Shown: one piece after another, positions 26,213 through 34,957 of the stretch
How the letters are laid out: every line of letters starts with the position of its first letter
How positions within the stretch are numbered: position 1 is the first letter of the stretch
DNA from: an uncultured bacterium
GTDB lineage: Bacteria > Actinomycetota > Coriobacteriia > Coriobacteriales > Coriobacteriaceae
Direction: 5' to 3'
NCBI GenBank assembly: GCA_905216145.1
Contig: CAJMST010000013.1
Span: forward strand, 1-59,728
Length of the DNA stretch: 59,728 nt
Translations under genes and position numbers: made by a program
The notes under the pieces: generated by a model
Seen by the model: only the letters and a program-made list of their open reading frames with translations
What the model was told of the DNA's origin: nothing
Database searches by the model: none

Positions 26213-27325
26213 CTATAGATACGCACCGAGGTTGATGGCCGTGGCGTCGGTCTGGCTGCTTGCCTGGGTGCTGGCTCGTTCCAGCAGGAACGGCCGCACG
26301 AGTTCTTGGCGGTTGATGTCCTCGATGGCCGTGACCGCGGTGACGGTGCGCGCTGCAGAGCCGACGTGGATATGCTTGGTCTTTGCCGGGGCCTTGTTCT
26401 CAATTTGCTCCATGAGCAATTGAACGCCCTTGCGGCCAATCTCGTAGCCCGGGGGCGCTACCGTAGTGAGCGGGACCGATCCGCTCCAAGCGAGTGGGTT
26501 GCCATCGCAACCTGCTACGCGTACTTGCCCGGGGACGGCGATGCCTTTGTCGACCAGCGCCGAGATGACGCCCGAGGCCAGCACGTCGGTCAGACCGACG
26601 ACAAAATCGGGACGTTCGTCCGCGGGGCGCTCGGCGATTTGAGCACCGATGCCGTAGCCGTCGGCAGCGGTATTCCATTCGCCGGCGTCGATGACTTCGA
26701 TCTTGATATCGGGGTGTAGAGCGAGCGCTTTATGAATGCCAAGGACGCGCAGGGTGAGTTGCATAAATGCTGCTCGGCCGACGACGACAATATGGTGCGC
26801 GCCGCGGGCGATGGCAAGTTCGGCAATGATGCGACCCTGGGCCTCGTTGTCGGCCGCTACGTAGTAGCCGGGCTCGGAGCAATGGATGTCCAGATGGACG
26901 ATCGGCACGGGCATCTTGGTCATGGCGGGGTGCCAGTCGGGGGATGCCATGGGCTGAACCATGACGCCGGACATCTGGGTGCCCATAAAGTAGCGCAGGT
27001 AATGGTCCTCGAGAATGTCGTCGTTATCGGCGTTGGCGATGAGCAAGTCGTAGCCGTGCTTGCGGGCCTCGTTGTGGGCGCCGCTGGCGATTTGGAGCGA
27101 AAAGCCGTGATCGAGACGGGGGAGCACCAGGCCAAAGGACTTGGTGGCGCCGCCCGCGAGCTGACGGGCGCTTTGATTGGGCAGGTAGCCAAGGCGATTG
27201 ATGGTCTCGTTGATGAGCTTGAGGGTCTCGGGGCGCAGCTTTTCGGGGTGGTTGAGCGCGTTGGAAACCGTGCCCAACGAAACCCCAGCCTCGCGCGCGA
27301 CGTCGCTGATTTTTACCTTTGCCAT
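26213..27325 (-). CDS. LacI-family transcriptional regulator (second copy)
   Basis: A 370-residue repressor with the N-terminal helix-turn-helix VKISDVAREAGVSLGTVSNA and hinge LGYLPNQSARQLAGG, followed by a sugar-sensor domain (FGLVLPRLD, VVGLTDVLASG, VAGCDGNP). Its Ser/Thr/Gln-rich C-terminus is longer than usual. The ATG at 27325 follows AAAGGGG; the frame is open far upstream but only this start fits the family. No clear target operon adjoins it; the HAD gene and glmS are candidates only by position. Confidence 0.85.
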   Translation of the reverse strand: MAKVKISDVAREAGVSLGTVSNALNHPEKLRPETLKLINETINRLGYLPNQSARQLAGGATKSFGLVLPRLDHGFSLQIASGAHNEARKHGYDLLIANADNDDILEDHYLRYFMGTQMSGVMVQPMASPDWHPAMTKMPVPIVHLDIHCSEPGYYVAADNEAQGRIIAELAIARGAHHIVVVGRAAFMQLTLRVLGIHKALALHPDIKIEVIDAGEWNTAADGYGIGAQIAERPADERPDFVVGLTDVLASGVISALVDKGIAVPGQVRVAGCDGNPLAWSGSVPLTTVAPPGYEIGRKGVQLLMEQIENKAPAKTKHIHVGSAARTVTAVTAIEDINRQELVRPFLLERASTQASSQTDATAINLGAYL

Positions 27326-27374
27326 AGCGGCCCCTTTGATGCGTTTCAAGTACAAGGCAGATTGTAGCATCCCA

Positions 27375-27427
27375 AACCTACCAAAAAGGGACAGGTTTAT
27401 TTTGGCAGGTTTTATCTGGGGAAACGC
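27375..27427. repeat. GGGACAG-type repeat (copy 4, inverted exact partner of copy 3)
   Basis: Arms AACCTACCAAAA and TTTTGGCAGGTT (one mismatch) enclose GGGACAGG, and the flank repeats 42 bp of copy 3 in reverse. Confidence 0.75.
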
Positions 27428-27440
27428 TGTTGCCAACGCG

Positions 27441-27474
27441 ACCACCACGAAGGGGACAGGTACCTTTGCGGTGG
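27441..27474. repeat. GGGACAG-type repeat (copy 5)
   Basis: Arms 27441-27453 and 27462-27474 pair with two mismatches around GGACAGGT. It directly follows copy 4, giving two hairpins in tandem upstream of glmS. Confidence 0.55.
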
Positions 27475-27503
27475 TTTGGACCGGCTGGGCATGTGTGCAT
27501 CGG

Positions 27504-27563
27504 GTGGTATCTAAGTTGAGATACCACTTCTGGTATATCAGCTTGCGCTTGCGTGAGTACAAT
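27504..27563 (+). promoter_or_regulatory. glmS leader hairpin and -10 box
   Basis: A 9-bp perfect stem, GTGGTATCT with AGATACCAC, precedes TACAAT at 27558-27563, itself inside the palindrome GAGTACAATACTC. No glmS ribozyme core was recognised. Confidence 0.4.
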
Positions 27564-27637
27564 ACTCGAACGTTGTACGTCTCAGCGCCCCCTGTGCGTG
27601 GACGTCTTGCAGTCACGCGAACGAAGGGATTTATCCT

Positions 27638-29485
27638 ATGTGCGGAATCGTCGGCTACACCGGCTCTGATATTGCAAAGAACATCCTGGTCACGGGCCTC
27701 AAGCGTATGGAGTATCGCGGCTATGACTCCTCGGGCGTCGCGCTCGAGGTGGGCGAGGGCGCCGCGGCGCACCTCGATGTCATCCGCCGCGTGGGCAAGG
27801 TCGCGGGCCTGGAGAGCGAGCTTTCCAACATTGACAGCGACGCTACCTGCGGTATCGGCCACACCCGTTGGGCCACCCACGGCAAGCCCTCCGTCGTTAA
27901 CGCTCACCCCCACACCAGCTGCGACGGTCGTATCGCCATCGTCCACAACGGCATCATCGAGAACTTCGCCGAGCTGCGCGAAGAGCTGGAGGGTCGCGGC
28001 CACCACTTTAAGAGCGAGACCGATACCGAGGTCTTCGCGCATCTGATCGAAGAGGCTTATGCCGAGACGCACGACCTGATGGCCTCCGTGCGCGAGGCTT
28101 GCACCCACGTGGTCGGTGCCTATGGCTTGGCCGCCGTGTGCGCTGACGAGCCCGGCGTGATCGCCGTGGCCCGCAAGGATTCCCCGATCGTGGTCGGCGT
28201 GGGCGAGACCGGCGCCTATGTCGCCTCCGATGTCATCGCGCTCATCGACGCCACCCGCGATGTCGTGGTGCTCGAGGACGGTCAGTTTGCCAAGCTCACG
28301 CCCGCAGGCGTCGAGTACACCGACGAGGCCGGCAACGTTATCGAGCCCAAGGTCACCCACATCGACTGGGACCTGGACATGGCCGAAAAGGGCGGTTATC
28401 CCGACTTTATGCTCAAGGAAATCCACGAGCAGCCGCGCGTCGTGCGCGACACGCTGGTCGGTCGTATGACGCCGGCCGGCGAGCTCGACATCGACGAGCT
28501 GGGCCTTTCGCTCGAGGAGCTCAACGACATCGACCGCGTCTACGTGATCGCTTGCGGCACCAGCTATCACGCTGGCCTCATTGCCAAGAATCTCATTGAG
28601 GGCTGGGCTCGCATCCCCACCGAGGTGGAGGCGGCCAGCGAGTTCCGTTATCGCAACCCCATCATTACGCCGACGACGCTTGTCGTTGCCGTGTCCCAGT
28701 CGGGCGAGACGGCCGATACCCTTGCCGCCATTCGCGACGCGCGCATCAAGGGTGCCAAGGTCTTCGGCATCACCAACGTGGTGGGCAGCCCCGTGGCGCG
28801 TGAGAGCGACGGCGTCATCTACACCAAGGCCAACAAGGAGATCGCGGTCGCCTCGACCAAGAGTTTCATCGGCCAGGTCGTGAGCCTTACGCTTTTGGCC
28901 CTGCTGCTGGCGCAGGTCAAGTACCGCTTGACCACCAAGCAGGCGCGCATGCTGTTCCGCGAGCTTTCCGATACGGCCGAGCAGATCCAGTGGATTTTGG
29001 ATACCCAAACCGAGGCCGTGCATGAGGCCGCCCTGCTGTGCAAGGATGCGCAGTCGGCGCTGTTCGTGGGCCGTGGCATGGGTGCCGCTATTTCCTACGA
29101 GGGTGCGCTCAAGCTCAAGGAAGTCAGCTACCTGCACGCCGAGGCATATGCCGCCGGTGAGATGAAGCATGGCCCCATTGCCCTGATCGACCCGGGCTTC
29201 CCTGTCATCGCTGTGGCCACCAAGAGTGCCACCTACGACAAGACCGTGTCGAACCTTATGGAGTGCAAGGCGCGCGGCGCCAAGGTCATCGTCGTTGCCA
29301 CCGAGGGCGACGAGGAGATCAACAAGATCGCCGACTGCATCATCCGCGTGCCGGCGGTCCGCGACGTGTTCAGCCCCATCACGGCGAGCGTCCCGCTGCA
29401 GCTGCTCGCCCGCGAGGTTGCCATCCTGCGCGGCTGCGACGTTGACCAGCCCCGTAACCTGGCGAAAAGCGTCACGGTAGAGTAA
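27638..29485 (+). CDS. glmS: Glutamine--fructose-6-phosphate aminotransferase (isomerizing)
   Basis: GlmS makes glucosamine 6-phosphate from fructose 6-phosphate and glutamine, the first step to peptidoglycan amino sugars. The N-terminal glutaminase domain begins MCGIVGYTG with nucleophile C2 and has HTRWATHG and HNGIIEN. Two SIS domains follow (CGTSYHAG, SQSGETADT, EGALKLKEVSYLHAEA), and the C-terminus is LAKSVTVE. At 615 residues it is full length. AAGGGATT lies upstream of the ATG. A terminator follows. Confidence 0.97.
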   Translation: MCGIVGYTGSDIAKNILVTGLKRMEYRGYDSSGVALEVGEGAAAHLDVIRRVGKVAGLESELSNIDSDATCGIGHTRWATHGKPSVVNAHPHTSCDGRIAIVHNGIIENFAELREELEGRGHHFKSETDTEVFAHLIEEAYAETHDLMASVREACTHVVGAYGLAAVCADEPGVIAVARKDSPIVVGVGETGAYVASDVIALIDATRDVVVLEDGQFAKLTPAGVEYTDEAGNVIEPKVTHIDWDLDMAEKGGYPDFMLKEIHEQPRVVRDTLVGRMTPAGELDIDELGLSLEELNDIDRVYVIACGTSYHAGLIAKNLIEGWARIPTEVEAASEFRYRNPIITPTTLVVAVSQSGETADTLAAIRDARIKGAKVFGITNVVGSPVARESDGVIYTKANKEIAVASTKSFIGQVVSLTLLALLLAQVKYRLTTKQARMLFRELSDTAEQIQWILDTQTEAVHEAALLCKDAQSALFVGRGMGAAISYEGALKLKEVSYLHAEAYAAGEMKHGPIALIDPGFPVIAVATKSATYDKTVSNLMECKARGAKVIVVATEGDEEINKIADCIIRVPAVRDVFSPITASVPLQLLAREVAILRGCDVDQPRNLAKSVTVE

Positions 29486-29510
29486 TTGGTTCCGCCGTTC
29501 TAGCGACTAA

Positions 29511-29549
29511 GGCCCGGCTCCGCATCAAGACGGATCCGGGCCTTTTTTG
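29511..29549 (+). terminator. Terminator after glmS
   Basis: GGCCCGG (29511-29517) pairs with CCGGGCC (29536-29542) and is followed by TTTTTT. Confidence 0.85.
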
Positions 29550-29556
29550 CATTTGA

Positions 29557-29602
29557 CCAGATAAAACCTGCCAAAATGAACCTGTCCCTTTTTGGCAGGT
29601 TA
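29557..29602. repeat. GGGACAG-type repeat (copy 6)
   Basis: Perfect 12-bp arms (29565-29576 with 29590-29601) enclose CCTGTCCC. It matches copy 3 over about 34 bp with one change. Its right arm supplies part of the stop codon of the GntR gene. Confidence 0.75.
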
Positions 29603-30331
29603 GCGGAGCTTGCTGGTCTCGAAGTACTCGGGGAACTGGTCCAGAACCTCGGTTTGGTTGCGGAACATCATGTGCAGGTGCTTGCTGACCAAAAAGCTCG
29701 CTTCGATGGGGTCGCGACCGGCGATAGCGCGACGAATCTGCTTGTGCTCGTTCACGATGTCCTGATTGTCGAGAACCTGCGTGGCGGCGCGCAGCCAGCG
29801 GAAGCGCTCCAGGTCGGCATTGGTCTCCTCGAGCCACGACCACACGGTGCTGCGACATGCGATGCTAAAAATCATGTGATGCATGAGGTTGTCGCTCAAA
29901 AAGAAGCCGATGCGATCCTCTTCGGCCATGGCCTTTTCCTGCAGCGCGATGGCGCGGTCGAGCTGCTCGATGCCGGCCGACGTGGCGCGCGCACAGCACT
30001 CCACAATCACCTGCTTTTCCAGATGCTCGCGGATGTAACAGGCACTCTCGGCAAGGGTGAGGTTGATGGGTGAGACGTAGGTGCCGCTCTGGGGCACGGT
30101 GCGCACCAGGCCCTCTTGCGCCAGACGCACCAGTGCCTCGCGCACAGGGGTGCGCCCCATATCCAGGTCGTCGCAAAGTTGCTTGACGCCCAGCTTTTCG
30201 CCCGGCTTGTAGTCCAGGTAGACGATTTTGCGTCGGATGGTGTGATAGGACTGGTCCTGTAGGCTCGTTTCCTGCTCGCCGACGTGCATCGATTCTTCCA
30301 TAGCGCCTCGCAACTGTTCTATCAAACTCAT
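29600..30331 (-). CDS. GntR-family (FadR-type, FCD domain) transcriptional regulator
   Basis: A 243-residue DNA-binding regulator. The winged helix spans about residues 25-95 with the recognition segment LCDDLDMGRTPVREALVRLAQEGLV, followed by an all-helical FCD sensor domain. It starts divergently from the YeiH-type exporter gene and may regulate it. The stop codon TAA lies in the right arm of a GGGACAG-type repeat, so that repeat sets the C-terminus. The ligand is unknown, commonly a carboxylic acid in this group. Confidence 0.87.
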   Translation of the reverse strand: MSLIEQLRGAMEESMHVGEQETSLQDQSYHTIRRKIVYLDYKPGEKLGVKQLCDDLDMGRTPVREALVRLAQEGLVRTVPQSGTYVSPINLTLAESACYIREHLEKQVIVECCARATSAGIEQLDRAIALQEKAMAEEDRIGFFLSDNLMHHMIFSIACRSTVWSWLEETNADLERFRWLRAATQVLDNQDIVNEHKQIRRAIAGRDPIEASFLVSKHLHMMFRNQTEVLDQFPEYFETSKLR

Positions 30332-30494
30332 ATGTCAGTTGTTAATTATGCCGCGAATCAGCTCTCCGCGGTGGGTAATTCGGCTGTTGCCTGAGAACTA
30401 TTGCGGCATCTTAGTCTGTGTTTGCGCAAGGCTGTGCTCAATGTTGCCGTATCATAAGCCGTCGCAAACGTGAAATAGAAAGAAGGAATCCCAT
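30332..30494. promoter_or_regulatory. Divergent control region of gntR and yeiH
   Basis: TATCAT at 30450-30455 is a fair -10 for the exporter gene. CCGCG and CGCGG words near 30352-30380 may belong to a GntR operator, but no clear site can be fixed by eye. Confidence 0.3.
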
Positions 30495-31529
30495 ATGCAA
30501 CTGGCAAATATCGTACGCGAGCGCTGGAAAGGCGTCTTGTTCTGCCTGATCATCGCCATTCCCGCGACGTTGCTCGGCAAACAAATTGAAGTGGTCGGCG
30601 GTCCGGTGTTTGCCATCCTCTTTGGCATGGTCCTGGCGCTCGTCTTTCCCAAGAATCGTCGCGAACCGCTCGCTGCCGGTGTCACCTATACATCCAAAAA
30701 GATCTTGCAGTACGCGGTTATCCTGCTTGGCTTTGGCATGAACCTCTCGCAGATTCTGTCCAAGGGCGCTCAGTCGCTGCCGATTATCGTGGCGACGATC
30801 TCGACCTCGCTTGTCATCGCCTTTGTGCTCTGCCGCGTTATGAACGTGCCGGGCAAGATCGCGACGCTTGTGGGTGTGGGTTCGTCGATTTGCGGCGGTT
30901 CGGCCATCGCCGCGACCGCACCCGTCATCGATGCCGACGATCGCGAGATTGCCCAGGCTATTTCGGTCATCTTCCTGTTTAACGTTATCGCGGCGCTCGT
31001 GTTTCCAACGCTCGGCGGTATGCTCGGGCTGACCAACGAGGGCTTTGGCCTGTTTGCCGGCACCGCCATCAACGACACCTCATCGGTAACGGCTGCGGCG
31101 AGCGCCTGGGACAGCATGCATCCCGGCGCCAATGTGCTCGAGAGCGCCACGGTGGTCAAGCTCACCAGGACGCTGGCCATCATTCCCATCACGCTGGCGC
31201 TTGCTTGCTGGCAGATGCATCTGGCGCGCAAGGCCGGCGGCGACGCCAAAAGCACGTTCTCCCTCAAACGCGCGTTTCCCATGTTTGTGCTGTTCTTTGT
31301 GCTGGCGAGCGTGATCACTACGGTGCTTCAGCTTCCCGCGTCCTTTACGGCGCCCATCAAGGAGCTGTCGAAGTTCTTTATCGTGATGGCCATGGCGGCT
31401 ATTGGTTTTAATACCGATATCGTCGAGCTGGTCAAAAAGGGCGGCAAGCCCATCGCATTGGGCTTTTGCTGCTGGATTGGCATTGCGTGCATGAGTTTGG
31501 GAATGCAACACGTACTGGGAATCTGGTAG
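30495..31529 (+). CDS. YeiH/UPF0324-family putative exporter
   Basis: A 344-residue integral membrane protein with about ten hydrophobic segments. The conserved UPF0324 features are ILFGMVLALVFP, KKILQYAVILLGFGMNLSQI, GVGSSICGGSAIAATAPVI and the late KFFIVMAMAAIGFNTDI. Relatives are annotated as putative sulfate exporters and some are induced by sulfonates; the cargo is not proven. The ATG follows AGAAGGAA. The divergent GntR gene is its probable regulator. Confidence 0.88.
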   Translation: MQLANIVRERWKGVLFCLIIAIPATLLGKQIEVVGGPVFAILFGMVLALVFPKNRREPLAAGVTYTSKKILQYAVILLGFGMNLSQILSKGAQSLPIIVATISTSLVIAFVLCRVMNVPGKIATLVGVGSSICGGSAIAATAPVIDADDREIAQAISVIFLFNVIAALVFPTLGGMLGLTNEGFGLFAGTAINDTSSVTAAASAWDSMHPGANVLESATVVKLTRTLAIIPITLALACWQMHLARKAGGDAKSTFSLKRAFPMFVLFFVLASVITTVLQLPASFTAPIKELSKFFIVMAMAAIGFNTDIVELVKKGGKPIALGFCCWIGIACMSLGMQHVLGIW

Positions 31530-31575
31530 AGAAGTAGCTTGTTTGTGTGCTGGTTGCTGGTGAGCGCAAGCCTGC

Positions 31576-31670
31576 GGTGGAGCGATAGGAGCTCTTGCGG
31601 GTATGGCTTGTCCGCAGGTTTATAAGTCCCGAAGAGCTCTTATCGCCCCGCCAGGATGGCGATGCGGGGC
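31576..31670. repeat. Nested palindrome element (copy 3, imperfect)
   Basis: Outer arms 31576-31596 and 31632-31652 pair over 21 bp with three G-T-compatible changes (core GAGCTCTT/AAGAGCTC). A weak inner stem, CGGG/CCCG, lies inside, and a second hairpin, GCCCCGC/GCGGGGC, overlaps the right end. It follows the exporter gene and may terminate it. Confidence 0.55.
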
Positions 31671-31795
31671 AACATCTATACTCGCAGGACGGCGCTTTCT
31701 GCCCTATAGTGTTTGGTGAGCAATATCGTTCAATTTTGAAACACTCGGTCGTATGACCGTCGGCGGTTGCATGTCGCCGCGGACAGGGGCAAATC

Positions 31796-33013
31796 ATGGA
31801 TAGCGATGCCAAGCTGAACATCTTGACTGGGGCCCTGGCTGCTGCCGGGGCCTCGGCATTGGCAATCGATGCGCGTGGGGACGTCGCGATCTCGACCGTG
31901 AATGACGCGGCGCTTGAGCGGGATGTGGCGGCTTTTGTCGCCGAGCGCCTCGACCGTATAGGAGACGGCGCGCGTCTGGTTATGGGGCGTGCGGGTACGC
32001 GCCTGAGCCTGACCGTTCGCCCCACCGACAAAGAGGGCGGGGGACTTTGGGTCGTCGTGGTCCGCGAGGTGCGCGGTGCCGCGGCGCATGCGGGCATCGA
32101 GTGGCTCAACGCCGACGAAGTTGAGGCCCGCTATGAATCGAGCGCGTACGGCATCGTTGAGGGTGCCGCTGCGGTAGCTGCACCGGTTTCCGAGAGCTAT
32201 GCGCGCGGCGTGCCCCTTATGCTCGAGGGCGAGCTGGGCGCGGGCCAGATCGAGATCGCCAAGCGCCTCTATCTGGACGGTCCTTTTGCCGATCAGCCCT
32301 TTGTTTCCGTTGCGCTCGATGAGCTCACCGAGCGCGGTTGGCGCCATGTGCTCAAAAGCGCCGAATCGCCGTTGTTCCAAATGGGGCTGACACTTTGCAT
32401 TGAGGGCTGGAATGCGGTTGGTCCCCAGCGCCTTCGCGAGCTCGTTTCCACGATGGCTGACACCGCGTTGGCGACGCGCTGCCATGTGGTGCTGACGGCG
32501 AATGACATGCCGGGTGGCAGCGAAAGTGATCAAGCCGCCTTTGTGACCGAGCGCTTCGCCTGTGCGGTGAGCGTGGCGCCGGCAATCGCCGAGCAGGGAG
32601 CCGCGTCGACGAAGGTCGCGCGCTATTTGGAATATCTCGCTGATGCATTTGGGACGGCAGTGCCCACGCTGTCTGCCACGGCGACGAAGACGCTCGATGC
32701 TTACCGCTGGCCGCGCAATTATCTGCAGCTCCGCGAGGTCTCGGAACGACTGTATATATTGGTGGGGGCGGGCACGGTGGACCGCGCTGTGGCGGAGGAA
32801 GTGCTCGCCCAAGAGGACGTGATTAAGACCGCAACCTTTGGCGCCCCGACACTCGAAAGCGACCTGTATATTCTGCGACCGCTGGCCGATACCGAGCGAG
32901 ATATCGCGCATCTGGTTGTAGACCATCTCCACGGTAACCGAACCCGTGCGGCGGAGGTGCTGGGCATAAGCCGTACAACGCTGTGGCGCTTGCTGAAGGA
33001 CGATGACCGTTGA
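31796..33013 (+). CDS. Fis-type transcriptional regulator with degenerate AAA+ domain
   Basis: This 405-residue protein ends in a Fis helix-turn-helix (HGNRTRAAEVLGISRTTLWRLLK) like NtrC-family activators. The middle (about 115-310) has the outline of the AAA+ domain, but Walker A is replaced by LEGELGAGQIEIAK and the sigma-54 contact motif GAFTGA is absent. It therefore should not activate sigma-54 RNA polymerase. The N-terminal 110 residues could be a sensor domain. Targets are unknown; it follows the exporter gene on the same strand after 266 bp. A weak AGGGGCAA site precedes the ATG. Confidence 0.7.
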   Translation: MDSDAKLNILTGALAAAGASALAIDARGDVAISTVNDAALERDVAAFVAERLDRIGDGARLVMGRAGTRLSLTVRPTDKEGGGLWVVVVREVRGAAAHAGIEWLNADEVEARYESSAYGIVEGAAAVAAPVSESYARGVPLMLEGELGAGQIEIAKRLYLDGPFADQPFVSVALDELTERGWRHVLKSAESPLFQMGLTLCIEGWNAVGPQRLRELVSTMADTALATRCHVVLTANDMPGGSESDQAAFVTERFACAVSVAPAIAEQGAASTKVARYLEYLADAFGTAVPTLSATATKTLDAYRWPRNYLQLREVSERLYILVGAGTVDRAVAEEVLAQEDVIKTATFGAPTLESDLYILRPLADTERDIAHLVVDHLHGNRTRAAEVLGISRTTLWRLLKDDDR

Positions 33014-33097
33014 GCGAGGCGCCCGTGACCGCGCGCGACGCGTGTGCTACAGTCCAAAGCGTTATTGTTTCGATTTGGTTACGGCGTGCGAGGGCAT

Positions 33098-33673
33098 ATG
33101 GCTGAGACTTCAAAACCGAGCCGCAGAAGGCGGAGTGCCGCGCCGGTCAACCGACGCACGACATCGGTGACGTGGGGCAAACACGCCTCGGGGTTTGATG
33201 GCTCGTTCAAGCGCACTAAATATGGCTATCCATCGGCAAGCGCCCGCTTGGCCATGCAGGCAGAGTCCTCGTTGTGGGGCCGCAGACGCGTGGTGGGCTC
33301 AAAGCTCAAGCACGACGGAACGCTCGGTTACATCAGCCGCGGGGCGGCTCGCCGCAGCGGGCTCAATCCGGCTGGTTGGCATCGTTATGTGCCGATCGTG
33401 GCCGTCGTTGCGGTGATCGTCATCGCGCTCGCAGCGCTCGGATATGCCGGCGGTGGCGCCAACTTGGACGCAGTGTTTAAATCGCCCGAGCTCGCGCATG
33501 CAGGCACAGAAGTTGTCGAGGGCGCTCAGACCCAGACGGGCGTTGCGCCCCAGCGCGGCATCGTCGCGGCGGCCTCCACCATCGCCGATGCGCAAAAGGA
33601 CGAGGACGAACAAGGCAGCGAAGCCGAAACGACTCACACGAACGAAACGACGACAACGGCGACGTCAATATAA
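33098..33673 (+). CDS. Single-pass membrane protein, unknown function
   Basis: A 191-residue protein I do not recognise. A basic N-terminus (KPSRRRRSAAPVNRR) and a region rich in Gly, Ser and Arg lead to one membrane segment (about 102-122, YVPIVAVVAVIVIALAALGYA). An acidic, Thr/Glu-rich tail follows. The positive-inside rule predicts the tail outside the cell. The ATG at 33098 is chosen; the frame runs back to 33044 without a ribosome site. The neighbours give no hint of its job. Confidence 0.6.
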   Translation: MAETSKPSRRRRSAAPVNRRTTSVTWGKHASGFDGSFKRTKYGYPSASARLAMQAESSLWGRRRVVGSKLKHDGTLGYISRGAARRSGLNPAGWHRYVPIVAVVAVIVIALAALGYAGGGANLDAVFKSPELAHAGTEVVEGAQTQTGVAPQRGIVAAASTIADAQKDEDEQGSEAETTHTNETTTTATSI

Positions 33674-33720
33674 GTTGCGAGCGGGACAGCAAATTTTGGA
33701 CGGGGCCTTTCAGCGGGTCC

Positions 33721-33738
33721 GCCGTTCGTTAGAACGGC
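33721..33738. terminator. Small hairpin between convergent genes
   Basis: GCCGTTC pairs with GAACGGC around GTTA, between two converging genes, without a T-run. It is at best a weak terminator. Confidence 0.3.
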
Positions 33739-33746
33739 AGAACTAA

Positions 33747-34268
33747 TTACCTTACGTACACCACGTTGTCGCGGCGCGGCTTTGCCTCGGGTAGCGTGTC
33801 CTCGGCGTAGCCCAGAATGCAGTGACCGACACCGCGCAGACTGCCGTCGGCGGGCAGGCCCCAACTGGCCAGCAGCTCCAGGCCCTCGGGCGAATCGAAA
33901 ACCTCGTGGGCGCGATGAATCCAGCACGAATCAACGCCCAGCGCATAGGCGGCGTTGAGCAGGTTGCCCATGGCGAGCGAGCCGTCTTCCAGATGTGTGG
34001 GCACGCTGCGGTCAACCAGCACCACCACAACGGTATTGGCGCCATAGAAGGGGTCGCTGTTGCTGCCCATGACCTGGGCGTTGAGCTGTGAGAGACGCTC
34101 GACGGTCGCGGGGTCGGTGACGGCGACAAACGTCACCGGCTGGCGGCCCATGCCGCTCGGTGCATATTGGCCGGCTTCGATAATACGTGCAAGCTTTTCG
34201 GCCTCGACGGGACGATCGCTGTAGTTGCGGCAGCTGCGGCGGTGAATGAGTGCTTCGATAGTCTCCAT
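33747..34268 (-). CDS. Nitroreductase-family protein
   Basis: A 173-residue FMN-dependent oxidoreductase of the nitroreductase family. The start METIEALIHRRSCRNYSDRP is the classical R-R-S-x-R phosphate-binding region, followed by AGQYAPSGMGRQPVTFVAV, DGSLAMGNLLNAAYALGVDSCW and a C-terminal GYAEDTLPEAKPR. The ATG at 34268 follows GAGGAG; the open frame extends to 34364 but without a site. The true substrate is unknown; these enzymes reduce nitro compounds, quinones or enones. Confidence 0.88.
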   Translation of the reverse strand: METIEALIHRRSCRNYSDRPVEAEKLARIIEAGQYAPSGMGRQPVTFVAVTDPATVERLSQLNAQVMGSNSDPFYGANTVVVVLVDRSVPTHLEDGSLAMGNLLNAAYALGVDSCWIHRAHEVFDSPEGLELLASWGLPADGSLRGVGHCILGYAEDTLPEAKPRRDNVVYVR

Positions 34269-34562
34269 GGTGTCTCCTCGCGGTGGCGTTGCAGATGCCC
34301 CGTTCATACCCGTCGGGCTTAAACGATAGACGGTCAATTGCCCGGCCAAAAGGATAGATTCCAATTGGGAAAGTAGGTTTGCATAAAAGTACCTTCAGAA
34401 TGTGACAAACAAATGGGATGGTTAAACGTTTTATCCCGTCTACCCTGCGGTTTTTTACCACTTGCCTAAATGACGAACGCATAACCTCTGATAAAGGTTT
34501 TACTAAAGGAGCACCAACGTTTATCAATGCGCCGTGGTGGCGCCGGGCCAGGAGGTAACATC
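34269..34562. other. Intergenic region before the small unknown protein
   Basis: This 294-bp gap contains AT-rich tracts (34330-34510) with possible promoters for both flanking genes, none convincing. GGAGG at 34553-34557 is the ribosome site of the small gene that follows. Confidence 0.3.
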
Positions 34563-34853
34563 ATGTTCCAGGCTGGAGATGTCGTCGAGACCGATTTCGA
34601 AGGATTTCTGAAGCTGCTGCGTTCCAAGACGCGCGCTTTCGTGTCGATCAACGATCACGAGTACTACATCACGCACACCGATGGCTATTGGCGTGTTCAG
34701 GATTGCGAGGCCCTCAACGATAAGGGCCACTTTACTGACTGCTCCGAGCTGGTCAACACGGTCTGCGAGGTCGTCGAGCTGCCGTGGATTGCCGGCAAGA
34801 GCCTGCATGACAGCTTCTCGGGCGCTACGGTCTATGAGGCCGTCGCTGCGTAA
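34563..34853 (+). CDS. Small conserved-looking protein, unknown function
   Basis: A 96-residue acidic protein that I do not recognise. It starts MFQAGDVVETDFEGFLKLL and has a mixed alpha/beta pattern with several aromatic residues (EYYITHTDGYW) and three cysteines. No signal peptide or membrane segment is seen, so it should be cytosolic. GGAGG sits 5 bases before the ATG and a terminator follows, both good signs of a real single gene. Codon use is like that of the neighbours. Confidence 0.72.
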   Translation: MFQAGDVVETDFEGFLKLLRSKTRAFVSINDHEYYITHTDGYWRVQDCEALNDKGHFTDCSELVNTVCEVVELPWIAGKSLHDSFSGATVYEAVAA

Positions 34854-34879
34854 CAGCCAACAATCGATATTCTCTCGCA

Positions 34880-34916
34880 ACCGCCGGCGCCGCCCCCGCG
34901 CCGGCGGTCTTTTTTG
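34880..34916 (+). terminator. Terminator after the small unknown gene
   Basis: ACCGCCGGCGC pairs perfectly with GCGCCGGCGGT over a short C-rich loop, followed by CTTTTTTG. Confidence 0.88.
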
Positions 34917-34957
34917 TCGATATGCTTATGTAGGGACGACCATAAACAACGAGCTTA

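Noticed and set aside
27428..27637. Possible glmS ribozyme
   Set aside because: The leader lacks the recognisable ribozyme core and pseudoknots; only a simple hairpin and a promoter-like box are seen.
26213..29170. A 985-codon minus-strand frame that includes the LacI gene and the region opposite glmS
   Set aside because: Only the last 370 codons match a family. The part beyond 27325 is the shadow of glmS and intergenic repeats, and the LacI ATG at 27325 has its own ribosome site.
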